Source of the DNA: Ulvibacterium marinum | GTDB taxonomy: Bacteria; Bacteroidota; Bacteroidia; Flavobacteriales; Flavobacteriaceae | Assembly: GCF_003626755.1 (NCBI RefSeq) | Contig: NZ_RBCJ01000002.1 | Span: 62,001-126,000 of the forward strand | Direction of reading: 5' to 3' | Length of the DNA stretch: 64,000 nt | In this document: piece by piece, positions 51,734-64,000 of the stretch | How the letters are laid out: each line of letters begins with the position of its first letter | Position numbering within the stretch: position 1 is the stretch's first letter | The notes under the pieces: model-generated | What the model saw: only the letters and a program-made list of their open reading frames with translations | What the model was told of the DNA's origin: nothing | Database searches by the model: none | Translations under genes and position numbers: made by a program

Positions 51734-52579
51734 ATGAAAAAAATAGTGATTATCCTTTTTATTGCTGCTCTTTCCTTTCCTTTGGCAGCTCAAGTGAAAA
51801 CTCCGGCTCCGAGCCCTTTCTCTAGATTAGAGCAAAAAATTGGATTGACCGATGTTGCCGTCGAATATTCAAGACCTTCCATGAGGGGACGAACCATTTT
51901 TGGGGATTTGGTGCCCTATGACAAATTATGGCGTACAGGTGCCAATGGCTATACCTTGGTTACTTTTGGTGATGATGTGAAAATAGCTGGTAACGCGGTA
52001 GAAGCAGGAACATATTCCATTTTTACAAAACCTGGCAAAGAATCTTGGGAAGTATTTTTTTACACGGATACGCAAGGTGGTGGTACGCCAAGAAATTGGG
52101 ATGATAGTAAAGTAGCGGCTAAAGTTACCGTTCCGGTATATCCAATCCCTATGGCGGTGGAAACTTTTACGATTACCCTGGATGATTTAAAGACAAATTC
52201 TGCCAATTTAGGCCTGCTTTGGGAAAAGACCTATGTTGCCGTACCTATTGAGGTACCTACCGATGCAGCGGTCTCCAAAAGTATTGAACGTGCATTGAAC
52301 GGTCCGTCCGCAGGGGACTATTATGCTTCTGCTGTCTACTATCTTATGGAAGGCAAGGATATCAATAAAGCTAAGGAGTGGATGGATAAGGCCATGTCCA
52401 TGACCGAAGAACCTGCGTTCTGGCAATTACGCCAACAATCATTGATATTAGCGAAAGCTGGAGATAAAAAAGGTGCCGTCGCAACGGCAAAAAAATCTTT
52501 GGCGAAAGCTGAAGAAGCAAATAATGCCGACTATGTAAAAATGAACAAAGCGTCCCTAAAAGAGTGGGGTGCCCTTTAG
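51734..52579 (+). CDS. DUF2911 protein, exported, with TPR-like tail
   Basis: The start is ATG 51734 (281 residues), with a signal peptide ending FPLAAQ (about residue 19). DUF2911 covers about residues 22-175: VAVEYSRPSMRGRTIFGDLVPYDKLWRTGANGYTLVTFGDDV and GTYSIFTKPGKESWEVFFYTD are its signatures. Helical repeats follow (ASAVYYLMEGKDINKAKEWMDKAM), resembling TPRs. The function is unknown. It is probably periplasmic. A strong terminator follows at 52601. Confidence 0.92.
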   Translation: MKKIVIILFIAALSFPLAAQVKTPAPSPFSRLEQKIGLTDVAVEYSRPSMRGRTIFGDLVPYDKLWRTGANGYTLVTFGDDVKIAGNAVEAGTYSIFTKPGKESWEVFFYTDTQGGGTPRNWDDSKVAAKVTVPVYPIPMAVETFTITLDDLKTNSANLGLLWEKTYVAVPIEVPTDAAVSKSIERALNGPSAGDYYASAVYYLMEGKDINKAKEWMDKAMSMTEEPAFWQLRQQSLILAKAGDKKGAVATAKKSLAKAEEANNADYVKMNKASLKEWGAL

Positions 52580-55873
<3,294 letters not shown>

Positions 55874-55890
55874 AATAACGTTTGTCCCAT

Positions 55891-58800
55891 TTATGGTGCT
55901 ACCTGCTGCGCGGACCATTGTGCCAATTCCCAGACATCCAGTGGGATGTTGTCCCCATTTTGGGTGGTATTTGGACTTTGTTCGAGCTTTAGAGCCAATT
56001 GGCCCACACTATGGTTTTCGCCAATCAGTCCCTTCAAATAATCCTTAACCTTTTCGTAGCTGCCGTCATTGAGCCTTTTAGCCGCTAACAGGCCATATAG
56101 ATGATTGATCGTATTTTTTTGCTCCGAACTTTGGGTATATGACACGATATTTTCCAAAAGGGATTTACTTTCTTGAGATTTGTCCATTTTTTCCAGGGTC
56201 ATGGCCAAAAGGAAATCCTGCTCGCGCTCATCGGTATCATATGGTTTGCCTACCCCAATATTTTCTGGCCATTCCTTGGATTTTTCTAAAACCTCCTTAG
56301 CCTTGGCAAATCGATTTTTTTTGTATTGTTCCATGGCCACTGCCATATGGGCCCTTTCATAAATACTTCGACTTTCCGTGGCATGTTCGTAGGGTAAAAT
56401 TTGAATTTTATCCAATACCTTAAGTACATCGGCATGACGATTAGTATTTACCGATGCCTTGGCGTGAGACAGACCAATGCTATAGTGGTCCGGGAATTTT
56501 CGATACGCTTTTCTAGATAAGACATAAGCGTCCTCATATTTTTTATGCTGTAAATAGAATTGAATATGTTCCTCCCATACCCTCCAATTAGAGGGGTTTA
56601 AGCTCAATGCCTTTTTTAAATCATTCAATCGCTGGGGATAAGGATTTTCGTCCATAAATTCCGCTCGGAAACGATAGAAAACATCACTATCCGGTTGTTC
56701 CCCTAAGGAATTCAGCAGTTCCTTTCCTTCCTCTTCAAGACCTATGGCTACATAATTCTGAGCCAAATAATAGTTTAATTTCCAATGGCCATTTTGTGCA
56801 GCGGCCCATTTCAGGACAGGCAGGGTTTCATTTCGGTATGGAAAGACAAAATCTACGGGATTTTGTGTCAATTCATTCAGTAAAGCGTTACTTTTCGGAT
56901 TATCGGCATTTCGGGATAAATAAGCAATCCAAAGTTTATTTTTGACGGTTTCACCTTTCCCTAGAACGGCAAAGGCTTCATCCTCCGAACCATAACTGAA
57001 GTATTGCAAAGCCAATTCCAACAAAGTTTCTTCCGGAAATTCATTGTGGATTTCCAAATCGACCTTACTGGTAGAATCCATAAACATCTTTTCCGTCAAT
57101 GCAAATTGGTTTAAAGGATCAATCTCAAGGATGGTTTCGATATGACTATTGAATTCCTCGGTTTTCTTTTCTTTTCTTGACGCCAGGGCAAGAATATACT
57201 GAGCATGTACATTGTATCGATTAAAATCCAGAGCCTTTTGAGCATACATTTTTGCCCGGTTATAATTCTTGGAAGCCAAATAGATTTCTGCCATTTTATA
57301 AAAGGCAGCATTGCGGTACTTTATATCGCGAGCAGCCCAACCCAAGGATTCCAAGGCATTTATAGTATCACTTAAGGCCCGGTAGGCAAGGCCTGCAAAA
57401 TAATTGGCCCCTGGGTTATAGGTGTCCAGCCGTAACGCCGTATTGGCATAATCAAGTGCCTTTTCGAAATTGGTCCTTCTAAACTCCAATTCCGCCAATT
57501 TTACCAATGCATCTTGGTGGAAAGAATCTAGCTCCAAAAGTTTTGAAAAAAGCTCATGTGCCTTCGCATAATCCCTAAATTTCATAGCCTCCCAACCATC
57601 CGTATAAAATTGTTCGACATCTGAAAGCTTGGCGTTTGCATTTGGGTCAAAAGGTCTTTTGATGCGATTCCTTTCCGGATCGTTGACAAACTGTAGCTCG
57701 CTTCCTTGGATTTTGACCTCTATTTTGTCAGAAGATTTCGCTGTTACTGTTTGGGAGAAAATTTCCATAGGTTTCAAATCCAACCTCTCCGAATACAACT
57801 CTTTATCATTAACAAGAATTTGAATTATTTTATTCAAATTCTGTAGTGCGTTGACTCCAACATAAAGTTCATTGCCTTCCAGTTTTACATTCAAGACCCC
57901 ATCTTCCGTAGCATCTACCATTCCTCCGATTTCTTTAAAAGGAAACCATATCTCGCGCCAGCGATCCATTACGTAGGGATCAAAATTTGCCTGGGTAATA
58001 GGATTAACAGCATTGGAGGGAGAAAATTGATTGAACAATCTACCTGCCTGAAACTCCATATATTGCCCATCGGTATCCGTCAATAAATCCTCCCAAATAC
58101 CGCCGCTTCGGGACAAGGCCCATAGCCATAGTTTTTGACCTGGCATCTCTTCATAAGGAGCCCAATGTCCGAAACCGAATTTTTTGTTATGGTAATATCC
58201 CCCGAAAAAATCTTCATATTCCCCAACTATGTGTTTGGATTTTGAGCCGCCATATCTATTGTTTTTATAAAAGGCCGTATTTCTTCCTTCGCTATCAAAA
58301 GGCCATGGGCGGGCAGTTCCATTATGTTCCAGATATTGGTTACCGGGGTAAATAAATTCAAGATCATCGGCCACGACAGCTGCTGCGGTCATCCAATTAT
58401 AATAGGATTGGTTTACCGAAGTTCCATTGTACCAATAGGCTTTGGTCTCTACATAGGCCTTGTCCGCTTCCAATCGGATTTCAACTCCCCAATTGGTTCG
58501 GGAGGTTAAATCCATGGCTCCAACAATACAGCTTACGCTACCGTCCACATTTTCTTTGGTAACGTAGTCAACCGGGGTCGCTGTATCCGGGCTGTGCCCT
58601 ATCAACCCAAAATTAAACTCGATACCTCCCGATGTCCAAGGCCCTCTCATGGCAATGTTGCGAAACTTCATGACCTCATTTTTGTAAAGGAACTCTTCTC
58701 CCGTACTTTTATCGATAGCGCCCCATATCTTACCTCCAACTTCCGGAAGTACAAAGACCTGGATATAATCATTTTCCAAAGTAACTACCTTCCACGGTTT

Positions 58801-59019
58801 TTTTTCAGAAACCTGATCGTAACCATAAAACTTGAAATAAGGAAAAATTTTAGGATTGTCGACCAAGATGGGTACTGGGTCTGGATCTTGGAAACCATAG
58901 GTATCCAACATGAGTGTTTCTTCCTTGATGCTTACGGATTGGCCATGTATAGTCATGTTCCAATTAATTAGTACTGCAAGGAGAAGCGTATAGCTTTTGA
59001 AGCATTTCATATTTTTCAT
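55891..59019 (-). CDS. DUF5107 protein with TPR repeats, exported
   Basis: The 1042-residue protein has a signal peptide (about 27 residues, ending TIHGQ). DUF5107 covers about residues 35-400: VFVLPEVGGKIWGAIDKSTGEEFLYKNEVMKFRNIAMRGPWTSGGIEFNFG is the core, which looks like the aldose-epimerase-type beta-sandwich. The rest, about 470-1030, is TPR (for example ALVKLAELEFRRTNFEKALDYANTALRLDTYNPGANYFAGLAYRALSD). Such fusions are common beside SusCD systems; the role is perhaps recognition or assembly. Its start overlaps the CRTAC1 gene's stop by 4 bp (ATGA), so both are co-translated. Confidence 0.92.
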   Translation of the reverse strand: MKNMKCFKSYTLLLAVLINWNMTIHGQSVSIKEETLMLDTYGFQDPDPVPILVDNPKIFPYFKFYGYDQVSEKKPWKVVTLENDYIQVFVLPEVGGKIWGAIDKSTGEEFLYKNEVMKFRNIAMRGPWTSGGIEFNFGLIGHSPDTATPVDYVTKENVDGSVSCIVGAMDLTSRTNWGVEIRLEADKAYVETKAYWYNGTSVNQSYYNWMTAAAVVADDLEFIYPGNQYLEHNGTARPWPFDSEGRNTAFYKNNRYGGSKSKHIVGEYEDFFGGYYHNKKFGFGHWAPYEEMPGQKLWLWALSRSGGIWEDLLTDTDGQYMEFQAGRLFNQFSPSNAVNPITQANFDPYVMDRWREIWFPFKEIGGMVDATEDGVLNVKLEGNELYVGVNALQNLNKIIQILVNDKELYSERLDLKPMEIFSQTVTAKSSDKIEVKIQGSELQFVNDPERNRIKRPFDPNANAKLSDVEQFYTDGWEAMKFRDYAKAHELFSKLLELDSFHQDALVKLAELEFRRTNFEKALDYANTALRLDTYNPGANYFAGLAYRALSDTINALESLGWAARDIKYRNAAFYKMAEIYLASKNYNRAKMYAQKALDFNRYNVHAQYILALASRKEKKTEEFNSHIETILEIDPLNQFALTEKMFMDSTSKVDLEIHNEFPEETLLELALQYFSYGSEDEAFAVLGKGETVKNKLWIAYLSRNADNPKSNALLNELTQNPVDFVFPYRNETLPVLKWAAAQNGHWKLNYYLAQNYVAIGLEEEGKELLNSLGEQPDSDVFYRFRAEFMDENPYPQRLNDLKKALSLNPSNWRVWEEHIQFYLQHKKYEDAYVLSRKAYRKFPDHYSIGLSHAKASVNTNRHADVLKVLDKIQILPYEHATESRSIYERAHMAVAMEQYKKNRFAKAKEVLEKSKEWPENIGVGKPYDTDEREQDFLLAMTLEKMDKSQESKSLLENIVSYTQSSEQKNTINHLYGLLAAKRLNDGSYEKVKDYLKGLIGENHSVGQLALKLEQSPNTTQNGDNIPLDVWELAQWSAQQVAP

Positions 59020-62000
59020 TTTTTATAGTCGATTTTGTAAGTAAGCAATGTATCGTTGTTTCTTGCCAATAAAAGTAGCTCTTCATTTTTGCGAAGTTGA
59101 ACCTTTATAATGTCCCGTACTTCCCCAGTAATATTAAGTCCACTTTTGGAATGGGGTACCGGATCAAAACCTCCTTTTCCGTTTCCTAAAAGAAGTACAC
59201 CTCTATTGGCATCATATCTTCCATATTTTACACGTGTTCCAAAGAAATTGCCGGCCAATAGCAAATCCAGATTATCATCCTGATTAAAATCATGGACTAA
59301 AATTCCATAAACCGGAGCAAATTGGGCAGGATAGGGTAGGGGTGCCAACCGAAAACTTCCATTACTCAAGTTTTCCATATAACTGGTTGCAAAGTTTTTA
59401 GATCTCAAGACTTGTGCGTTGGCCAATTCTTCAGCAGTAAATATGTTGGTGATTTTCTGATCGGCGTAATCCGAGTAATTGACGTATCTATTTTTGAGCT
59501 CGCTCAATTGCCCGACCAAATCGTCTTTGGAGAAAACCGGATAGCTTTCTCCCATCACATAGGAACATAAAATAGGATCCAAGGAACCGTTGTTGTCAAA
59601 GTCCTTGAAATAGAGCTCTGCAGGTTCTTCTGCGGAAGCTTTTAATTGGGAATTTAAGCCAAAATTGCCTAAAATGTAGTCCATATCCCCATCGGCATCA
59701 AAATCTGCCTGCTCAATGGTGTTCCACCAGCCCTCAGAATCCTTAAGGCCGGAAGAGTCGGTAACTTCCTCTAATTTACCATTCGAATTTTCAAAAAGAC
59801 GAACTCCCATAAACTCTCCAATAACTATCAGGTCTACTTTGCCGTCTCCGTTGAAATCGGTCCAAAGGGCATCGGTCACCATTCCGGGATTTAGTAGGGC
59901 TGGGTTTACTTCTTGGGTAACATCTGTAAAACCTCCCTTGCCATTGTTCTGCAAAATATAGCTTCGGGGGGCAGTGGGATACTGTCCTGGAGTCAACCTA
60001 CCTCCAACGAACAGATCAAAATCCCCATCAGCATCATAATCGCCAGCGACTACGGTAGAACCACTCGTATACATTTGGGGTAAAGCGTTTTCATTCCTAT
60101 TAAAGACACCATTTCCAGAGTTAAGGTAGATGCGGTCTTGTAGTTGAGGGGCATTGCTGTCGAAATCGTTTCCACCACTGATTACGTATAAATCCATGTC
60201 GGTATCGTTATCCGCGTCAAAGAATAGTACACCAAGATCTTCGGAATTTCCATCCTCTTCGAAAACTTTGGAATTGGACTCCTGGAAACTTCCGGTTTTG
60301 GATTGTAAGAAAAGCTTACCCGAACTACCCTTGGCTCCACCGATGAAAACATCTTCCAGACCATCACCGTTGACGTCCGCTTTAGCCATCTTTGGCCCTT
60401 GTGTGGAAAGTTTGTGCGGTAGTAATTGTTCTCGCTTAAAATCGATGAAGTTATTTTCACGGTGCACAAAACTCAATGGACCATCAGTGCTAATGTCCGC
60501 GAAATAGGCTTGTTTCAGATTGCTGGGTTTCTCTTGCTGCATTCGGGCATCTTTTTGATGAAGGATCAGTACTTGGTTTGGAACTATGTTTTGTAAGATT
60601 TGTATACGGCCGTCAGGCCAAAAAACAGTGAGGCTATCTACAGTCTCCTCTCCAAGTCCAAAAGTTAGGTCATGCCCCATGGAGGATTGATACCCACGAG
60701 TAGGAATCATTTCCTGTACCAACTTTTTACCCGCGCTGTATACCGTGACTTTGGCCCCTATACCAAAAGTGTTTTTGCCTTCCCCCTTTAAACGGATTTT
60801 CAAATAATCATTCCCAGTTAAGGTTTCACTGTTGTTGCGATATACAAAAGCCTCGGTGTCAATATTGTTCACCACCAAATCCAGATCGCCATCATTGTCC
60901 AAATCGGCATAGGCAGCACCGTTGGAAAGTGATTTTTGATCCAATCCCCAAGAAGAGTTGACCTTTTCAAAAGTTAAATCTCCTTTATTTTGATAGGTAT
61001 AGTTTTCCTCTACGGTAGAAGGAATTTTTTCTATCAGGTCCATAATTGCGGTTTGCTGCCCTGTTTTGTTCTCCTTTAGTTTTTCTTGAACGGCGTAGTT
61101 TATAAAATCCATATTGGTGTAATCCCTTTTATAACCATTGGTTATAAAAAGATCTTTATGTCCGTCCAGGTCCAAATCGGCAAAAAGTGAAGCCCAGCTC
61201 CAATCCGTGTTGGAAATACCCGAAAACTGACCAATTTCGGAAAACGATGTCCCCTGATTATTGAGCTGTAGCATATTACGCATGGTCTGATTGTAAAACC
61301 CCGAATTGACCAAGAGTTGATATTTATCGTAATTATCGGGTCCTGACACCATTTTTTGGCGATAGTTACCTTCAGGAAGCATATCCAAGCTCATGATATC
61401 CATGTACCCATCATTGTTGATATCGGCAATGTCCGAACCCATAGAAAACATAGAGGTGTGTCCTATGAATTCTTCCAAACTCTCGGAAAAAGTTCCGTCT
61501 TGGTTATTGATGTAGAGATAATCCTGCTCGTTATAATCATTGGACACATAAATATCCAACCAGCCATCGTTATTGATGTCCGAAACGGCCACCCCCAATC
61601 CGAAGCCGAGTACATTGGAGATTAAACCCGCCTCATCGCTTACATTGGTGAACTTGCCGTTATCATTACGGTATAACTTATCGGAAAAGGCAGGATTCTT
61701 TCGATTTTTTAAAGATGCTGTTATTTGACCAAATCCGGCATATTTCTGTGAAGAGTGATTCAAAATAAAAAGATCAAGATCACCATCTTTATCGTAATCG
61801 AAAAAAGAAGCTTGGGTAGAATAACCGGAATCGTCCACACCGTATTCAGCTCCTTTCTCCGTAAAGGTTACTTGACCTGAGCCCGCCTGACCGTCGGGCA
61901 GGTCTTTGGAAGGGCCATTATTGATAAAAAGTAAATTTTTCCGTTGGTTTGCCGAAGGCGTCGCAGAGCGGCAAATGTAAATATCCAAAAGCCCGTCTCC

Positions 62001-62366
62001 GTTCACATCGGCCATGGTAGTTCCGGTGTTCCATAAACCTTCAGCAAAAACCCCCGCCTCCTTGGCAATTTCCTCAAATTCGAAATTACCTTGGTTGATA
62101 TACAGGTGACTACCGACCATGTTTCCGGTAAAATAAATATCCAAAAGCCCATCATTGTTTACATCGCCAATGGCTACTCCACCACCATTGTACAGATAGC
62201 TATATTCCAGTACGTTAAACTCCTTGGTTTCTCGCAATACGTTCTTGAAGGCGACTCCTGTTGCGCTGGGTGCCAACATCGTAAACATTTTACTATTGTC
62301 CTCCCGAGTACAAGAGATAAACAGGAAAACTATTATAATTGATAGGAATCGTATGGATGTATACAT
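59016..62366 (-). CDS. CRTAC1/ASPIC-UnbV FG-GAP repeat lipoprotein
   Basis: The start is ATG 62366 (1116 residues; an in-frame TTG nine codons upstream is less likely). The lipobox ends at Cys19 (FLFISC). FG-GAP/VCBS blades with D.N.DG.LD motifs fill about residues 60-450 and 620-1090, and an ASPIC/UnbV domain (about 490-590; GKNTFGIGAKVTVYSAGKKL, TRGYQSSMGHDLTFGLG) lies between them. It is a surface propeller protein typically found with SusCD systems. An in-frame palindromic repeat (61874-61904) adds about 12 residues, DLPDGQAGSG, to the first blade region. It ends with the 4-bp overlap with the DUF5107 gene. Confidence 0.92.
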   Translation of the reverse strand: MYTSIRFLSIIIVFLFISCTREDNSKMFTMLAPSATGVAFKNVLRETKEFNVLEYSYLYNGGGVAIGDVNNDGLLDIYFTGNMVGSHLYINQGNFEFEEIAKEAGVFAEGLWNTGTTMADVNGDGLLDIYICRSATPSANQRKNLLFINNGPSKDLPDGQAGSGQVTFTEKGAEYGVDDSGYSTQASFFDYDKDGDLDLFILNHSSQKYAGFGQITASLKNRKNPAFSDKLYRNDNGKFTNVSDEAGLISNVLGFGLGVAVSDINNDGWLDIYVSNDYNEQDYLYINNQDGTFSESLEEFIGHTSMFSMGSDIADINNDGYMDIMSLDMLPEGNYRQKMVSGPDNYDKYQLLVNSGFYNQTMRNMLQLNNQGTSFSEIGQFSGISNTDWSWASLFADLDLDGHKDLFITNGYKRDYTNMDFINYAVQEKLKENKTGQQTAIMDLIEKIPSTVEENYTYQNKGDLTFEKVNSSWGLDQKSLSNGAAYADLDNDGDLDLVVNNIDTEAFVYRNNSETLTGNDYLKIRLKGEGKNTFGIGAKVTVYSAGKKLVQEMIPTRGYQSSMGHDLTFGLGEETVDSLTVFWPDGRIQILQNIVPNQVLILHQKDARMQQEKPSNLKQAYFADISTDGPLSFVHRENNFIDFKREQLLPHKLSTQGPKMAKADVNGDGLEDVFIGGAKGSSGKLFLQSKTGSFQESNSKVFEEDGNSEDLGVLFFDADNDTDMDLYVISGGNDFDSNAPQLQDRIYLNSGNGVFNRNENALPQMYTSGSTVVAGDYDADGDFDLFVGGRLTPGQYPTAPRSYILQNNGKGGFTDVTQEVNPALLNPGMVTDALWTDFNGDGKVDLIVIGEFMGVRLFENSNGKLEEVTDSSGLKDSEGWWNTIEQADFDADGDMDYILGNFGLNSQLKASAEEPAELYFKDFDNNGSLDPILCSYVMGESYPVFSKDDLVGQLSELKNRYVNYSDYADQKITNIFTAEELANAQVLRSKNFATSYMENLSNGSFRLAPLPYPAQFAPVYGILVHDFNQDDNLDLLLAGNFFGTRVKYGRYDANRGVLLLGNGKGGFDPVPHSKSGLNITGEVRDIIKVQLRKNEELLLLARNNDTLLTYKIDYKK
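61874..61904 (-). repeat. In-frame palindromic repeat inside the CRTAC1 gene
   Basis: The arms GACCTGCCCG and CGGGCTCAGGTC (minus strand) pair with a two-base bulge around a 9-nt loop. The insert codes for DLPDGQAGSG between INNGPSK and QVTFTEKG. It is unrelated in sequence to the palindrome flanking the GIY-YIG gene. Confidence 0.65.
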
Positions 62367-62427
62367 GGTTAGGTGATAAATATAAACCAACAAGGTACTG
62401 AATTAAGGTCTCATTTTGAGGTAGTAC

Positions 62428-62462
62428 AAAAAAGACCGCAATAGTATATTGCGGTCTTTTTT
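62428..62462 (-). terminator. Terminator of the SusD-like gene
   Basis: A perfect 16-bp stem (AAAAAAGACCGCAATA with its complement) around a 3-nt loop ends in a T-tract on the minus strand, directly after the SusD-like stop. It could act in both directions. Confidence 0.9.
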
Positions 62463-62480
62463 AAAAATATGTGAATGGAA

Positions 62481-64000
62481 TTAATTTTTAACGTCCCACC
62501 ACAATCTAGTTGTGCCTAAATCTGGACCACCCAACAAATTGTTTACAGCTGCTTCGGTCTCAGGACCATTATTATCATATTCCGTAGCTACATAGGTCAT
62601 TCTCCTGGGAAGTTCATCCACGGGGATATCCGGATTTACGGAATTTAAGCGGTCATAGAGAATGGGATATCCTGTACGTCTGCGTTCTGCATAAGCCTCT
62701 TCACTATCCGGCCACAAGGCTATCCACTTTTGAGTTATGATTTGCTCCAATTGCTCTTCCATAGTTCCAGCAGCATTATACGCCACAGGTACGGTGGATA
62801 CTGCCGGAGTAGTACCTCCGTCAAATGACGTTGGTGTAAGTGTACTAGTCACATAATCATCACCGGACAAGTTGGTACCATCATAACCTAGTTGTGTATG
62901 ATTGGCCACAATACCTTGATTGTACAAATCCGCGGCTGTACCACCAGCGGCCCAACCTTCCAAAGCGGCCTCGGCCCTAAGGAAATAAGCTTCTGCAGCT
63001 GCCATCACCGTCCATGAAGGTCCGGGATCGCCACCCAAAGTGTAGGGATCTGCCATGTTGGAGGCGAGGTCATTGAATGGCGTAGTGGCCTTAGACTCCG
63101 CAGTCTGTCCATTGCGCATCCCCTCATAAGGAAATTCTACGCCTGCCGGATCATCATCGGGATCTGGTGTAGTGGCAGGGGCAAAGTAGGTCTGGATTCG
63201 CGGATCTTCATACCCTTTTAAGATACTTTCGATATCCGCACTCATCCGAAATTCCCCCCATTGTGTGATGGTCGTATAGCTATTGGTAAAATTCAAATCG
63301 GTATCAATGACCGCATTATCATCATTAGAAGTCATTACCCCACCAGCTATTGCTGCTTCTGCATTACTTTGAGAAAGACCCGGATCTACATACTTTACGC
63401 GCATGGCCAAACGCAGACGCAAGGTGTTGGCGAATTTTATCCAAGAATCGACATTCCCTTGAAAGATTACATCATTATCTGCCAAGAACGAAGTTCCACC
63501 AGCGTTGGAATTTAGAACCGCTGTAGCTTCCGCTAGAGTCGTGAAGAAATCATTATAAATGTCCTGTTGGGAATCATAAGGCACTGAAGTTTCCTGATTG
63601 CCAAAATTGGAGTAAGGAATTGGTCCCCAGTAATCCGTAACCCTATGATAGGCATAGACTCGCCAGACCTTCATCATGGCATTTTCCAAGGTAAAGCCCA
63701 ATTCTTCGGCCGAATCTTCGGCAAACTTAATGTTGGTTGCCGCCCTTTGGTAGAAATACCGATAGGCGCCATTCAACCAACCGCCTACCAAATCAAACTG
63801 ATCACTATCAAAGTTAGGGGCCGTGGTGGCAAAGTAATTGGCATACACATCCGAAAAAAGGGAGTGCCACAATTGAAAAGGTCCTCGGGCTTGGTCAAAG
63901 GGTAAAAAATTAGGAGTATACAAAGCCCTTTTTACAAACAAGGGATACTCCGAAGAAGTCACTGCATCCTCAGTAAAATTCTTGGGATCAGTATTTATTT
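62481..64000 (-). CDS. SusD/RagB-like lipoprotein (group 2), N-terminus outside the window
   Basis: The frame stays open to the right edge (INTDPKNFTEDAVTSSEYP upstream of the GTG at 63962), so the visible 506 residues lack the N-terminus and signal peptide. The sequence matches SusD-like group 2: NTDPKNF, FQLWHSLFSDVYANYF, WRVYAYHRVTDYWGPIPYSNF, WIKFANTLRLRLAMR, AEAYFLRAEAALEGW and QKWIALWPDSEEAYAERRRTG. It should bind a ligand with its SusC partner, which is expected just beyond the window. It is a separate locus from the one at 11550. A terminator follows at 62428. Confidence 0.92.
   Translation of the reverse strand, partial: INTDPKNFTEDAVTSSEYPLFVKRALYTPNFLPFDQARGPFQLWHSLFSDVYANYFATTAPNFDSDQFDLVGGWLNGAYRYFYQRAATNIKFAEDSAEELGFTLENAMMKVWRVYAYHRVTDYWGPIPYSNFGNQETSVPYDSQQDIYNDFFTTLAEATAVLNSNAGGTSFLADNDVIFQGNVDSWIKFANTLRLRLAMRVKYVDPGLSQSNAEAAIAGGVMTSNDDNAVIDTDLNFTNSYTTITQWGEFRMSADIESILKGYEDPRIQTYFAPATTPDPDDDPAGVEFPYEGMRNGQTAESKATTPFNDLASNMADPYTLGGDPGPSWTVMAAAEAYFLRAEAALEGWAAGGTAADLYNQGIVANHTQLGYDGTNLSGDDYVTSTLTPTSFDGGTTPAVSTVPVAYNAAGTMEEQLEQIITQKWIALWPDSEEAYAERRRTGYPILYDRLNSVNPDIPVDELPRRMTYVATEYDNNGPETEAAVNNLLGGPDLGTTRLWWDVKN

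Overview
The window looks like a chromosomal piece of a marine flavobacterium (Flavobacteriaceae, of the Zobellia/Maribacter/Arenibacter kind). The evidence is two SusC/SusD-type nutrient-uptake loci, many short lipobox lipoproteins, a type IX-like C-terminal sorting region, Bacteroidetes-type promoters (TTG near -33, TAnnTTTG near -7), and the conserved core block START-like / aminotransferase IV / YqgE / HU / fmt / recQ / DUF493 / DUF4290 / murA. The genus call is an inference.

Layout. (1) 1-6874, minus strand: a compact seven-gene operon of exported or membrane proteins: neutral ceramidase-like hydrolase, PhoPQ-activated-type hydrolase, alpha/beta hydrolase, YdjC/ChbG-type deacetylase, BASS symporter, second alpha/beta hydrolase, and the start of a sialidase that leaves the window. 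(2) 7128-33090, mainly plus strand: a large accessory catabolic locus. It holds PKD lipoprotein-SusC-SusD; a DapA/NanA-family aldolase; PHP membrane protein-GH31-unknown membrane protein; an AraC regulator (minus); a second aldolase-SSS symporter-propeller/helical lipoprotein-Gfo/Idh oxidoreductase; a purple-acid-type phosphatase; a GDPD and an FG-GAP lipoprotein (minus); and a second propeller/helical protein. A shared AT-rich site, close to GGTTAATATATAATATG, lies upstream of four plus-strand units of this locus, which suggests one regulon. (3) 33340-41849: tRNA-Met and housekeeping genes. MurA has Asp where the fosfomycin-target Cys normally is. (4) 41883-50317, minus strand: pirin, a GIY-YIG gene bracketed by inverted palindromic repeats, TolB-like protein, acetyltransferases, CDGSH protein, M20 amidohydrolase, and a photolyase-SDR-SRPBCC operon with an operator-like inverted repeat over its promoter. 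(5) 50477-64000: T9SS-type secreted protein, DUF2911 protein, GH2 beta-galactosidase, then a minus-strand locus of a partial SusD, a CRTAC1/ASPIC FG-GAP lipoprotein and a DUF5107-TPR protein.

How the genes fit together. Region 2 reads as a complete path: outer-membrane binding and import (PKD, SusC, SusD), hydrolysis (GH31 and perhaps the two propeller/helical proteins), inner-membrane import (SSS), and cytosolic breakdown (two Schiff-base aldolases, Gfo/Idh), under an AraC sensor. The substrate cannot be read from sequence. The adjoining sialidase and ceramidase make a sialylated glycolipid or a nonulosonic-acid glycan one testable idea. The most novel items are the two propeller plus helical-toroid proteins, the shared operator motif, and the two palindromic repeat families that sit inside protein-coding DNA.
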